From: Lagopus muta
Lineage: Eukaryota > Chordata > Aves > Galliformes > Phasianidae
Direction: 5' to 3'
Length of the DNA stretch: 64,000 nucleotides
NCBI RefSeq assembly: GCF_023343835.1
Contig: NC_064435.1
Span: forward strand, 59,231,634 to 59,295,633
The position numbers were made by a program, and so were the translations under genes. This document shows positions 24,191 to 36,900 of the stretch, one piece after another. Position 1 is the stretch's first letter, and the number at the start of each line of letters is the position of its first letter. The notes beneath the pieces were generated by a model. That model was not told where the DNA came from and made no database searches. It saw only the letters and a program-made list of their open reading frames with translations.

Positions 24191-24727
24191 GCTGAATTTT
24201 ATGCTGTAATCCGTGGATATCATGTAGAGTATTCACATCCATTTGCAATCTATTTGGGGTGACTTTGTAAGGACTGTCAGCAGTGTGGAAATGAAATTAA
24301 TGCTAAACAAACTATTTTGTTAGCACTGGGAGAGATGAGGCAAATGTATCTTTGGTCATAACTGCTTTCATTACTTTTTGTCATAACCTTTCCAAAATAA
24401 AGGTAGAGCAAATACAGTATTAAAAATACTAACAGAGGCTTGCTGGCGTTTGTATTCCAACTACCATTACTGCCAGTTCTCATTCACATCAATGTAAACC
24501 TTACCTTGTAAGCTAGGCTGTGCTTTGCTTCAGGAATTAATCCATGTTTTGTACTTCTCAGAATGCTGATTCCCCACCTCTTCCTCCAGCTGTTGTAGAC
24601 ATCCCCCTAAAATAGTAAAACTGAAAAGTAGATGTTGTTTTTAAGTTCTTCTGGTTTGTATTTAAACAGTGAGTCTTTAACTCGAATGCCTTTTTGGAGT
24701 CTTTTTATTAAATTGGTTCAATCTAGA

Positions 24728-25115
24728 GCCATAACAATGATGAAGGGACTGAAGCATCTCCTGTGAGGAAAAGCTGAGAGAGAGGGGACTTCAGCCTAGA
24801 GAAGGGGTGGTCCAGGGGTGGATCACAGCACTGTCTGTTAAGTATCTAAAGTGAGGTGCAAATAACACAGATCCAGGCTCTTTTCAGTGCTGCCCCATGC
24901 CAGGGATAGAGGTAATGGGCACAGACTGAAGCACAGGAGGTTTCGTCTGAACACCAGGTAGTATTTCTATGCCCAGAGTCTGTGGAGTCTCTTTGGAGGT
25001 ATCCAGAAGCTGCTGGGACATGGGCAGCTTGATTTGGGTAGCCCTGCTGCAACTGGGACTGGATGGAACCAGGTGAGCCCAGAGGGCCCTGACAACTTCA
25101 GCCACGCTGTGATTC
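24728..25115 (+). mobile_element. CR1 LINE 3' fragment
   Basis: Decayed plus-strand CR1: the C-terminal ORF2 region (GGAAAAGCTGAGAGAGAGGG) runs into the 3' UTR and ends near GCTGTGATTCC. It is in INVS intron 1, in sense orientation. Confidence 0.7.
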
Positions 25116-26270
25116 CTATTTACGATTTCTTTTGTTTGGTTCCATGTGGCAATGTTGAAGATGGAATTGTGTTAGAATCGCACAATGCACAGTATTCCTG
25201 TAGCATGTGAGGAAAACATTTGGTTCTTCATCCTGTTGAGTACTCCAGATAATAAAGCATTTTGAGGGTGCTCAAATTGGCAGTATAAGAGCTGGAGGGA
25301 GCATTCTTCACTTGTTTAGAAGAGTTGTCCAGAATATTCAGACATGGTTAGTGGACAAGTCATGGGGAAGTATCTTCCAACCACGCATGTCTGGACCAGC
25401 TGGAATGATAGCAAAAGAAAGAATCTGCAAGGAAAATGGAAGAAAATACATCAGTGATAGTTTTGGGGATAAAACTACTATCTCAAAATCACAACAGGTG
25501 TAAAATTCCAGTGGTGTATATTGGTCCACTTAAAAGAGAGATTGCTCATTTATCTTTCTGTCCACAGGAAGTGTACTGAGGAAAAGACAAGACAATTTAA
25601 ATTCAAGCTGCAGCCTTATGCATCAAGTGCCCATTAAATTATGTAGCATCCATCTCTGCAGCCTTCTTCCTTCTCTCTTTCTTCCTGTTTATATTGCAGC
25701 TAAGTATGGTAATGTTTTCATTTGTGGTGTTTTAGGACATTTTTTCTGTCTTCCATAGTTGTACAAGTGGAAATGTTCTTAACCTTCTCTCACCTTAGCC
25801 TCTTTGAACTCTTTTCTTTTCTTCTAAAAGTAGCTAGGGCTGTGAATCCATTAATCACTCATTCTTTTTATGAGAAAGATCATCTACTTATGTGCTAAAA
25901 CAAGTATACCAAAAAACATCTGGCAACTTTTCTGGAACATAGAGGAATTAGATAAGGATGGAGATGTTCATGATTCAAGAGATACTGAACGTTGTCACAT
26001 CATTCAGAGGTTTATTCAGTGGTGGAAGAGGAGAGTGTCAGGACAGGATCCTGTTGTTCTATAGGTTTCAGTTGACCAGATGTGGCTCCAGAACTATTTC
26101 CAATTGTTCTGAAAAACGCTTTCATAAGATCATGAGGAGTTCATCCTTGCACCTCTGCACTGACATTCTTAACTGAGCAAACTTGTGGTGCTATGAGCAT
26201 GCAGGCCCTTCTTTATTTCTGATACACAGTGCAGACCTGAATTGGTCATTATCAAGGTCTGGTACACTGA

Positions 26271-26317
26271 TAGTTCAGTGAAGGTGACGCTGGTAGTTCA
26301 GTGAAGGTGATAGTTCC
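26271..26317. repeat. Short tandem duplication
   Basis: TAGTTCAGTGAAGGTGA occurs at 26271 and again at 26294, followed by a partial TAGTTC at 26311. It is a small 23-bp-period duplication in INVS intron 1. Confidence 0.9.
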
Positions 26318-27532
26318 ATTTCAAAAGAGGCTAGGAAGGCAAAAGTACTAGCAGGTATAATTTAGGTAATAAATGGAGAAGAAAAAAAGAGAGACCTTTT
26401 ACCAGCCTAACTCCAATTTTTGCCTACATCTTGAATACCTAGTGGTGTTTAGTGGAGTTTAGTTTCCACCTCAATGGGGTATGACTGAACTGTGGAAGGG
26501 TCCAAAAAAGCTAAGTAAAATGTTCGGACGTACATAAAAGCCCTTGCCTACGGAACAGCTTGATAATGTCCAACACTTTCAGCTAAAGGAATATACGATT
26601 GTGGAAGCTATGTCAGAGATGTGTAACATAATTACTGATAGATGAGAACTTCTGTTTCCTTTCCAGTTCTAGATTTAAGGGGCCTCAAATGCCAAGAACC
26701 ACTTCAAAACAGATGGAGGAAAGCAGTTCATCCATACAGTGTTTGGTTGTGCTGTGGCACTCCTTGATCAGTGGGTATAGTGAATAAGCTTGAGAGGAGA
26801 CTAGACAGGTTTATAGAACAGAAATTAACTGAAGAAAATTAACAGAATTTTACAAGCTCTAAATACACAGAAATAAAAGTCCACTTCAGGAAGTGTTGGA
26901 ATAGTTATAAGTTAAGAAAATATTTAGAAAAGAGGAACAAAGGCATAAGTATATTTACCTTGTTCTTTGCTGCTGGCCAGTTTGAGACAGAGCTTGATCT
27001 GATTCACTGTGGCTTTTCTTGCACACATTTCCCTACTTCTGTTTGGGTCTGAAGAAGGCTCAAGATCTAAAAAGTTGGTCTGATAATTTCTGCTATGCCA
27101 GTTGGTCAAATAAAAGATACTGCTTCTGCGTATAAACCTTGCTCTATGTATATTCATAAACCATCATGGTAAAATGCCACCAGATACCAAGTCAATACTT
27201 GATAAACACCACAGGTTGCTTGAAATATCCATGCCAGCACTCTGAAGAAGGATCTGTTGAATGTATAGATAAATACTGTTCTGTTTGCAGACTTTTGCAA
27301 AGCTTACTGACTAAAATTTATTTTGAAGGCAACAAAACTATAGGATATTTATATATGTACTTAATGTAAAGTTTTGTTAATTGACTCTTGACTAGAAGTA
27401 GATTTAACTCACAAAAAAAAACCAACCCACATTTGTTTTTTCCTATTGTTTAATGGGGCTGTTTATTTTCATTAGCATTGTTTAAGTCACTGTAACGTTA
27501 TATCAGTTCAGTTGTTTTTTTTTGTCCCCTAG

Positions 27533-27702
27533 AACTGAATTCTTACAGAATATGTTGGTGGTGCAGATCTGACCTATGATAATACCTTGCAAGAGTATGA
27601 ATATTTCAACAAACTGCCTCTTCAGTGGTTCCTCATTAGCATCTGAAGTGCATGCTGCTGCTGTTAATGGGGATAAGAGTACCCTCCTAAAGTTAATCGC
27701 AG
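27533..27702 (+). CDS. INVS: INVS exon 2 (start codon)
   Basis: The acceptor TCCCCTAG ends at 27532 after a T-rich tract, and the donor GTAAAT begins at 27703. Translation from ATG 27597 gives MNISTNCLFSGSSLASEV, then HAAAVNGDK and TLLKLIAG; human inversin begins MNKSENLLFAGSSLASQV. This ATG has A at -3. An in-frame ATG at 27576 would add seven residues (MIIPCKS) but has a weak context, and an out-of-frame ATG at 27552 makes a six-codon uORF. A second AG at 27547-27548 could act as an alternative acceptor without affecting the coding sequence. The exon carries 35 codons plus one base; HAAAVNGDK begins the first ankyrin-like helix. Confidence 0.92.
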
Positions 27703-28438
27703 GTAAATGTTTTTATTGTACATGCTTTTTGGTTTTGGCTTATTGCTCTGATTTGTAGAATACGTTTTTGTTTCTTGATTGTATGTATTTCTAGAAAAAT
27801 AGTCTTGAAAACAGAACTGATTTGTCATTTTATTATTTGTTGCACGTGATCGAAACTTTCGTATGAAATACAGCAAAAATTGATGTGCTATATAATCAGA
27901 AGACTTAAGACTCGTGTTTCAAGGAATTAACAATTCTGGAGAAGTGCTCTGGGCTGAAATAGTTTGACCCCGTTTCCCTATTTTTTGTAATCACTGATTT
28001 TTTGAGAAATGGGAAAAACTTGTTTTTCCAGTGATTTGTATAGTTAATAAATTCTTGACACGCCTTAGAAATAAGTCCTATTTGTTAATTTGATGCTCAC
28101 AAATTAAAGATAAAGAAAGTGACTGACCCTATGGAAGCTGAAGCTAAAATGTTCCCGATCATTTCCATCCATTTAAGCCCAAAATTTCACCTTCCCTCTC
28201 TGTCTAAGAACTGGTACAGTATTAGAAGTTAGTTTTCAAAAGCAGCCTATGTTATATGTTCCAAAAGCAATCTTATATACATTTGGAAAGCTATCTAGCT
28301 GAAAAAAAACTTCTATTTTCAGCAATTTTGATTAAGTGCAATTTCAGCTGATAATGTAGAAGTTCTGTTTGTTCAGCCTTTTTTGAAAATTTCATTCTTG
28401 TAACTTGGTGAGGTTGAATGACTCTGCAATAATAATTA

Positions 28439-28461
28439 AAAAACAAAAAACAAAAAACAGA
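28439..28461. repeat. (AAAAAAC)n tract
   Basis: Three A5-6C units in INVS intron 2. Confidence 0.85.
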
Positions 28462-30061
28462 CATCTTAGTTGTGTTTATACCACTAACTGTCAGTTTTAA
28501 TGGGAATAATGTCTTTAATGCCAACAGACCAGTGTAGAACAATTCATAAATGGTGAACGGGTGGTTGATATGCAGATACTTCTAGAAATCTGTGGGATGC
28601 AACTCCTTCAAAAATCTGTTTTTAAAAGTATTCAGCCTGCGCAGAAAGGGGAAAAACGTCTGATGTTAAAAATCTTGACTAACAACCAGAAATGACAAGA
28701 ATAGTTTTTGTTGAGTTCAGTTTGGTTTTATTTATCTCACAGCCAAAATATACTTTGAAAATGCAAAGGAGCAAGGAGCAAGTACTTTGACACACTTTGT
28801 CAAACATAGTGCAAAACACACATTTGAACCAGATATGGAAATAACTTTTTATTCTTCCAAAAGGTAATAATGCAGCAACAAAATAAAAATGCTGCGTTCT
28901 TTGTAAATGAGGGAAAGAAAGCTGCACGATCCTTTCAGTCTTTGCTGTAATGGCAGAATTTGGCTCTTGTGCTTTGTTGTGTCTTTACAGGATATGACAC
29001 AGACCTTACTTTTGCCCAGACAGGACAAAAAAAGTATTGCCTAGCAGAAGAAGAATGCATCAGAGTAATATTTTTAGCTGTTTACCAGGCACAGTTGAAA
29101 GTATAACTCAATGCCAAAAGCAAATTGAGCAATTGGCATTACTCACCAAACTTCTTGACTTCATTTAGCCACACCATATAATTGAGGACAGTACATCAGT
29201 GCTGTGTGTGCGTATGCTGGATTGCTTAGCGTCATGCTGCTAACACAACTAGCTGCTGCATCTGATTGTGTTGACAGCAGTATATCCTCTAAGATGAAGT
29301 CTCACTTTCTGTTTTAGGGGAGGAGAATAGCTATTAGTTTCCTCTTTGACTCTTCGCTATTTGGTTTTACTCCTTTTCCTACCTGCTGAAGTTTAACAGA
29401 GCATGTGTGACTGTATACAAACATATACAAACAACAATTATTTTCCTATAATTCATGAATATGGACACATGTAATCCTCCCTGCCACCACTTGTAATTTT
29501 AGAGAAGCAGCTGTTTGAAATAATACAGTGTGTATTATATAATGTTTGTGGTGTTTTTTTGTTTACATCCTGTACAAAGTAAGCAGCATAAATATACAAA
29601 ATCAAAGGTAAGAAGAAAATTTACATAGGGAAAGGGAATTTTGTAACAAACTGGCCCTTTATGTTAACAAGTCATGATGCTTAATTACAGGACTTTCTTT
29701 GAAGCCTGTAGGTTAAATAACATAAAGCATAATATATGACAAGTTTATTGTATAACCCACATGCAAAGTCTTGCATTTTGTGAGCTGACTAATGCTGTAT
29801 CATACTGTTTTAGAACTGTACTATCTCTGGCACTGAATAATGTTCACCTTATTTTCTTGGTTGCTTTTTTGAAACACTGCACATGTCTTTAATAGTACCT
29901 CTGTGTTAAGAATCGTCTGCATGGTTTTAATCCCAGACACAAAGGAATCAAAAGTTAATTTTGTGTTTGGATGATTATCTTACATTTGACATTTTGATGC
30001 AGGGTCTAGATAAGATGTATATAATTGTTTTGTTTCTGAGAATAAAGAAATGTGTATAGCA

Positions 30062-30155
30062 GCTGTTGTACCTAAGCGTACACAGCAGGGGGGTTGAAAC
30101 TAGATGATCTTTGTGGTCCTTTTTAACCCAGACCATTCTATGATTCTGTGATTCC
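30062..30155 (+). mobile_element. CR1 LINE 3' tail
   Basis: The last 90 bp or so of a CR1 element (GGGGGTTGAAACTAGATGAT) with the terminus ATTCTATGATTCTGTGATTC, sense to INVS. Confidence 0.88.
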
Positions 30156-30642
30156 ATTCCTCCAGAAACAAGGGTTGTACGTGAGCTTTAGGCCATTTTT
30201 GCTGTTCTTAACACCAGCCATTTATTTTAGTCTCTACATTCCGCATATCCTCTAACATTATATAACAGACAACTTGGAATTTGAGATTTAACTCAGCTGC
30301 TGATTTAAGAGAAAGTACCATGCGAGCAGCCACATACATGTGTTTGATTGGGAAAAAAATTGTTTTTGTATTTATTTTCAAAAATACATGTAGTTGTGTG
30401 AGTCCCATCAGCTTCAATTCATATGAGGCATTGTTGAGACTGTTCACACCAGAAAGTGGAATAGATTGTAATTTGGAGAAACTGGCACATTTGTTTGGAT
30501 CAGAGCCATGTTAGGTTATGCTTTGGAGCTCAGTTTCTGTATCTTGCTGCACAGGTCTGCATGGTTGTTCATAACTGGCTTTGATGTTTCTCTTTTCTCT
30601 ACTGTGCTTTATAGAATGGCAGAAGTCTAACTTTGAAAAAGC

Positions 30643-30665
30643 TTTTTTTTTTTTTTTTTTTTTTT
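30643..30665. repeat. Poly-T run (23)
   Basis: An uninterrupted run of 23 T in INVS intron 2. No retrocopy is recognisable on its complementary side. Confidence 0.95.
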
Positions 30666-32514
30666 AGCTAAAATATTGAGATGTAAGGCATCAACAGCTT
30701 CACAATATATAAATTTCGAAATACATTTTTTTTAGTAGTAGGGGAAAGAATTACTTTAAAGCTGCAGCCAGTTTGCAATGAAATCAGTGCTTTGGAATGA
30801 AAAGCCTAGCAAAAGATTTTGCAAGTTAAGGAAAATAATCAAAAAGTAATTGCACTGTTAAACTTGTATGTTACATGTTGAATTATTTCCTAATGAACGT
30901 ATACTTTATAAATAATACAACTTGTCATTTTGAGTAGAAGTAAAGAATTTCAGGTTTCAAAACAAAATTGAGATTAAAACACTTAAATGAATATTTAAAT
31001 ACCAGAGCTTTTTTCCTCAACAGTTTTGGTTACAAATTGGAATTTTAAAACAGCATCAACCACGTGCATAGTATTAGTAAAATTGTATTTCCTGTTTTTT
31101 AAATGTGTGATAGGGCGTAAATAGTTAGTCTAATACCTTTAAACTTAGCTTTTAACTCACATCTAGAAATGTATTGCAAACTCTAATTGTAAAAATCTTA
31201 AAGCTACTTTAAAAAGTGCTATCATAAAATTAGGGGTTTTTTTTATGTCTTCTGTTTTGATTGGGGTATGTGCAATATTTCTCCCATTCTACGCAAAGTT
31301 CAGACCAAATTCTTACATAGCTTTTATACAAGACCATGGTGGAAAAAAAAATGCATGGTGAAAAAAATGTAAAATTCCATTGTTTGGTTTATTATTTGAT
31401 TTTTCTTGCAGAGAAAAGCATACTTTGCTCATTCGTTTATTGTAAATTTGAGACTCACCTGGTATGTTCATTCTGAGAAAGTTTCTAGAGGAAAAGCTGA
31501 TAAGAGTATGTGCAGTTTTGAGTGGTTATCTACAGAAAGTGGAATCATAGCTATTCTGTGTCTTCACTTAGATAATAATACAGTAGGAAGAGATAGTATC
31601 GTATTTAAATAGTTTGAAGTTGCATAGAAATCCAAAACAAATGTATATGTTTTTCTACGTACATGGTAGACATCTAAAAAATTAGATGGGAGAGCTAGAT
31701 GTCATATTTTAAATGAGACTACTGATAATATAGTCCCAATGTAAAATTTACGCAAAGGAAGGCATCGATGTGGATAATGTTTCTTCTGCATATTTTGTGT
31801 TCTGATATATCAGTGGAAGCCATGTAGGCAGAAAAGTTGTGATGCACATTTAAAAAACAAAGCAGAAAATAAATGTTGCATTGAGGATTCCTAACTTCAA
31901 GTCCAAGTAAGGATCTATCATATTTAATATTCTGTTGTTGTCCATCTAATCAATCACAGTAGTACTAAAGGTTGCTCTTGTGTCTTGGGTAAATGGCATA
32001 TTGAGGATCAGATCCTGAAATGTAATTGTTAGAAATAAGTAAGGGATTGACAGGTGAGATTTTGTTAAATCCACGAGAGGATCAGCTCTTGAGTGGGTAC
32101 ATTGGTACAGTCTGCAAATCAGAATGCTGCAAAGAGAGATTTTGTAACTCTCTTATGCATCACCAGCCTTACACAGTTGTGAACTCTACAACTGAAGGCT
32201 ATTAGAATAAAAGCACTTATGGAAGAGAATCTGAAGATGAGTCTTAAAAGTAAGCTCCTTGTTTGCGGTGTGAAAGCAGGTGCAAAAGCATTCATCAAAA
32301 GAATAAGTGTAGAAAGATCAATGGGAAGCAAACATGGCTCATCAGCAGTGTGAAAGTTGCTGCTGAAAGCAAGCAGGTGTACTTCAAAAAACATGGCTTT
32401 ATCTGAGGAAGATAGATGCAGATAAAAGAATTCAGGTGGATACAGGTAAGGTTCATGGAATCAGTAAGTCCCCCATAACATCCTTCTCTTCAAATTGGAA
32501 ACATATGGATTTTA

Positions 32515-33190
32515 CAGGTGAACTGTTTGATGAATGGGGAATTGGTTACAAGATTGTACTCAGAGAGCGGTGGTCAGTGGCTCAATGTGTGGATGAAGGT
32601 CAGTGACAAGTACTGTCCCTTGGGGTCAGTTCTGGGACCAGTGCTGTTTAATATCTTAATTGATGGCATCCACCCACAGTGGGATTGTGTGCCTTCAGCA
32701 AGTTTACAAATGACACCAAGCTATGTGGTGCAATCAATATGCACGAGATGCCAACGATGGTACAAGATGCCATCCAGAGAGATCTAGACAGACTTTAGCA
32801 GTGAGCCCAGGTGAACCTCATGAGATTCAACAAGGCCAAGTGCAAGGTCTTTCACCTGGCTCGTGACACCCTTCACTAGCAACACAAGCTGGGGGATGTA
32901 AGGATTTAGCACAGCCCTGCCAAAAAGAGCTTGGGGATACTGGTGAATGGTAAGCTGAACGTGAGTCAGCAGTGTGCGTGTTCTTGCATCCCAGAAATCC
33001 AACCATATCCTGGACTGCATCAAAAGAAACATGGCCAGCAGGAGGAGGGAGATAATCCTGCTCCTCTGCTCTGCGCTGGTGAGACCTCTCTGGGAGTGCT
33101 GTATCCAGATGTGGAGTCCTCAGTACAGGAGAGACATGGACTTGTTGAAGTGCATCCAGAGGAGGGCCGCAAAAATGATCTGATCATTGG
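32515..33190 (+). mobile_element. CR1 LINE ORF2 relic
   Basis: Plus-strand remains of CR1 reverse transcriptase and its C-terminal region. Blocks include PLGSVLGPVLFNILIDGI (the PQGSVLGP motif, with Q to L) and, in another frame, ILDCIKRNMASRRREIILLL and CIQRRAAKMI. Frameshifts and stops separate the blocks, and the element ends about 190 bp before INVS exon 3. Confidence 0.88.
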
Positions 33191-33354
33191 AATGGAAAAA
33201 AAATGTCCTCTAAGTGTCAGTAAAAACAGAGTAAAAAGTAGTAATGTTGATTTTTATGTGATGTTCCATTATTTTGATCACTCTGTTTATATTAAAAGTA
33301 CCCATTAATAAAATCATAATGCTTTTAATCACAGAATTAATTATTCTATATAAT

Positions 33355-33372
33355 TTGTTGTTGTTGTTGTTA
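33355..33372. repeat. (TTG)n microsatellite at splice acceptor
   Basis: About six TTG units make up the region normally occupied by the pyrimidine tract of the INVS exon 3 acceptor; the AG is at 33377-33378. Confidence 0.93.
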
Positions 33373-33378
33373 TTTTAG

Positions 33379-33545
33379 GAAACTCTGAGCTGAAAGACAA
33401 AGAGGACCAATTTGGAAGAACTCCACTTATGTACTGTGTGTTGGCTGACAGGGTAGACTGTGCAGAGGCATTGCTGAAAGCTGGAGCAGATGTTAACAGG
33501 GCTGATCGTAGCCGAAGAACTGCTCTCCATCTTGCTGCACAGAAG
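33379..33545 (+). CDS. INVS: INVS exon 3 (ankyrin repeats)
   Basis: A 167-bp exon starting with the last two bases of a split glycine codon and ending CACAGAAG before a GTAATT donor. It encodes residues 37-91, including KDKEDQFGRTPLMYCVLADR, ALLKAGADVNRADRS and RTALHLAAQK. The GRTPLMYC and RTALHLAA segments are canonical ankyrin-repeat TPLH-type motifs, with ALLKAGADVN as the second helix and loop. Differences from human are conservative (for example NRADRS for NKTDHS). The acceptor is unusual: its pyrimidine tract is an interrupted TTG microsatellite (33355-33372). The length is not a multiple of three, so skipping would shift the frame. CR1 fragments flank the exon on both sides. Confidence 0.95.
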
Positions 33546-33714
33546 GTAATTAAATAAGTGCTCTGCCATAATAGAAACTTCTGGCATTCACAGCAAGTAT
33601 AAAATAGATTTTCTTGTATTGAATATGTTTTTATATCTTTAGAAACCTTTGTTGTTATAGAGGTCAATTTTATATATATATGTAAAAATTGTCTTTGTGG
33701 CTGTCCGAAGAGAA

Positions 33715-33960
33715 AGTTCACCATGAGGACTGTGAGCCTCTAGGTGAGAGTGTAGGGAGTGGCTTTTGTCTCACTGTAACAGCGGAACAAGTCCAAGACC
33801 TCCTCATGAAATTGAATGTGTATGAGTCCATGGGGCCGGATGGGTTCTGAAAGAGATGGCTGATGTGGTTGCCGAGCCGCCCTCCATCATATTTGAAAAA
33901 GCATGGGCTGTCTGGTGAAGTCCCCGGTGACTGGAGAATCTTGCAGTACTTCATTCAGTC
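33715..33960 (+). mobile_element. CR1 LINE ORF2 relic
   Basis: Plus-strand fragment of the N-terminal part of the reverse transcriptase. It includes EQVQDLLMKLNVYESMGPDG and SGEVPGDW, which match the conserved CR1 KSMGPD and GEVPGDWK blocks. It begins about 170 bp after INVS exon 3. It represents a part of ORF2 upstream of that in the preceding relic, so it is a separate piece. Confidence 0.85.
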
Positions 33961-36900
33961 TCATTTAAAACTGCACCAATATAAGCTACTTTCCTTTATT
34001 TTCTTTCCTGTATCAAAGAGTTTTGCAAAGGTTCTGGTAAAAATACCTAACTTAAGATGAAGCTATTTGTGTTTCTCTAGAGAATGATAAATAAAATGAT
34101 TGCCATTTCTTGTCTTTCAGTCTTTATAAAATAGTCTGCGTTGTTTTAGTCCTGTTATAGCATAAAGCATCAGAAATACTGAGTTCAGTCATAAACGCTC
34201 AGTATTAAGTAAAATGAGTTAGGACAGTAATTGCCTTTGTTCTCTGAGATAGGATTCTCATTGGGTAAGACTTTGGACATCAGTAGACAGTACCAAAGAT
34301 TTTGTGACTTACTTTCTATTAAAAATATCCCTGATAGCACAGCTAGGCTGACCTACTTGTGCTATTCCATGTTCTTTTAGATCTAGAGGTTTTGACAGAA
34401 GTAAAAAGCGAAATTGATGTGATAACTTCAGCAACTCTGTCTAGGGTGGATTTGTTATGAAGGTCGTCTTTACCAATTAATGAGGAAACTGAGATTTCAG
34501 AACTGACATTCTTGTCTTGACATGCTTTGTCCAAGTAACTTCTGTAGCTGGAACATATCTTCAAAGCTGTAGTTACCTTGGAAGATATACTGGATTCTCA
34601 ACAAAGGGTTTGTGGAATCTCTCTGTCTCAAACTTCACTGATATTATTCTGGACTATTCACAAGAAGTGAAAGGGTTAGAATACTCCCTTACTGGTCTTT
34701 TTCTGTTGCGCATTTAACTTGCACTTTATTTTGCCTGAAGTTCTTGAAGTTAATAAGATAGGGTTGGAAAATTCAACTGTTTATACTACTTGGAATGTCA
34801 GTACTTTGGAACAACCATGGTTATGCATTGACATGGTAACCTTTGCTGATTTGTTGTTTAATGGTAGTAATTATGTTCTTAATTGTAAGTCTTCTGTACT
34901 TTACATTACATATCTGTTATGAATTTCCTCTTTGTTAAAGAGCTTTAAGAGAGGAAATTAATGCAGCTGCAAGATGATGAGGTGGGAATAAGCTCATATA
35001 AGTGTAGAGATTTATATTGCAGACCAGAGGTAGTTCTCTAGATCACTTCTAACTTGCTGAAGAGAATCAGGCACTTCCTTGGCGTAATTCATTCACCCTA
35101 GAGTATAAGACGTACACCTTAGGACACATGTATTAGCTTAGTCATCCCTTTAGGCAACTAACTAATGTAACTCTTGGTGTTGTAGTTGTCTAAATTCTGA
35201 CAAATGTATTTCATGGCAAGGCAGATATTTTTAGTAAGTAATTTTCAAATCTTCATTTATATGATGTTTCATACTGTCTTTATTTTGTCCATCAACCTTC
35301 AGATAGAGCTGGATGAATGTTTTGATGTTTATAGGCAGAAGGCTTTGTAAATGAAGTTACCTGGCTGGTCTTCTGTGAGTTTTCTTCTATTCTGCTCTAC
35401 AAAGAAAAAAATTTTGTCTCTCATACTAAAATGGACAGGTGTCCCAAACAATTTTAAGGGTTTACTTTCTTTAAAAAGTAAAAATAAAAAAAGAGAAAGG
35501 TGGGAAGGTCCAGTCACTAACTTCAGAAGATTAAAACGCAACAAAAAAAAGGAAATATACAAAGTATGGCAGCAGTGCACTATGGAGATTGCTGAAGTAG
35601 TTTCAGATGACATCTGTGACTTCGTAAATATGTATGTAATTTAATGAGAATTGAAACAGCAACTAATTGCAACAGAAGTAAAATCATTAACGTGATTTGC
35701 CAGTAATTTAATAGTGAGCAATTGTATTAATGTGTAGGTGTAGTATTTTTCTTTTATGAAATAAACTTGCTGTGGAGAAAGATATGAGTACTGAGATTTG
35801 CAGTTTAATGAGATATTCGTTTTCACTTGTGTTTTCTTCTAGTCTTAAATGACATCTTACATGAATACCCACATGTGATATTTCTGAACAGAAATGTTTC
35901 TACGTATCCAAATTGCCTGTATGTGATTTTTAAAAATTTATCATTTATTCATGGAAAAAAAAAAAAGGAAAAACTAGCAAACAACAGGCCTGCCTCCTTC
36001 TGATTTTCTCAGAGAGGAAGCTCACTTATTACCAGTCTATTTACTCTGGGGAAGTAACTATCTCTATGAATTCCCTAAGCACAGCATTTTGTGTTAACAA
36101 GGATAAAAGAAAAGAAGTCAATAGTTTTGTTGTTGGATGCTAATGGTATGTGCTTAAAGTAATCTATCAGGTTGCTTAACTATCAGGAGGTTGGTTTTGG
36201 GAGGATTCATATTGTCCTGGTGAGAAAATATGCCTTTTATTGTCTAAAAGTACTAAATATTCTATCAGTTAATTAAGTTCTTTGCTGACACAGTTAATGT
36301 GAGAAATAATTTTGTCCAGGATGCAGTTAGGACTCATGTGTAAAGTGTATGTTGTATATATATGCTGTGTATATTTTAAGAATTTTTAATTTTTCTTAAA
36401 CTGGAGAAAGTGAGTTGATCAGTAACCATACAGGTAAAGAAATAATGTTATTTCGCCTTTCTTCACCAAGGGGAAGATGTTTTTTTAAAAGCTTCCGAAT
36501 AAAGCTTGGCTGGGAGCATGCTTACACCTTTTTTCCTCACTACCTTCTTCAGATTGTGTTCCTTGGAGCTGTAATGTGCTCCTCTGTAACATGTAGTATA
36601 GATCCTTTTAAATCATTTATAAGGGGTTATTTGCACTGAATAAAGGAACGTGTGCACTTCTAATATTTTTTCCCAATCTGTATCATGTATATAAATATAT
36701 AATCATGGTGTCTTTCAGAGATTATTGTGGTCAGTTCATGTTCTTTTTATCCTAGACAGGTAACTTTTTCTAAAATTCCCTCTTAAGAGAAGCCTCATAG
36801 TGAGTACATACTAATTCTCTGCATATAGTTTCATATTGTGTGCATGAGATTTGCAATCATTCTTCCATTTTTTCATACAAATGTGCAATTTGACTAAGTG

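Larger units (their letters stand above)
23326..27532 (+). other. INVS: INVS intron 1
   Basis: About 4.2 kb between the inferred non-coding exon and the first coding exon. It holds the tail of the CpG island, a decayed minus-strand reading frame (23774-24190), a CR1 fragment (24728-25115) and a short tandem duplication (26271-26317). Elsewhere (25120-26260 and 26320-27500) I see ordinary intron. Confidence 0.6.
27703..33378 (+). other. INVS: INVS intron 2
   Basis: A 5.7-kb AT-rich intron containing a short CR1 tail (30062-30155), a run of 23 T (30643-30665) and a longer CR1 ORF2 relic (32515-33190). The stretches 27710-30060 and 30670-32510 contain nothing I can name. Confidence 0.8.

Noticed and set aside
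26271..26317. Possible CRISPR-like repeat-spacer pattern
   Set aside because: It has only two and a half copies, in a vertebrate intron; it is an ordinary short tandem duplication.
30643..30665. Poly-T run as the tail of an antisense retrocopy
   Set aside because: No coding-like sequence is found on the complementary strand next to it; it is probably a simple homopolymer. The same applies to the runs at 54133 and 55058.
32515..33190. A host gene with reverse-transcriptase similarity
   Set aside because: Frameshifts, stops and CR1-specific motif blocks show it is a dead CR1 LINE fragment.
33341..33724. A 127-codon minus-strand frame
   Set aside because: It is largely the antisense of INVS exon 3 and its flanks; the plus strand carries the conserved ankyrin coding sequence.
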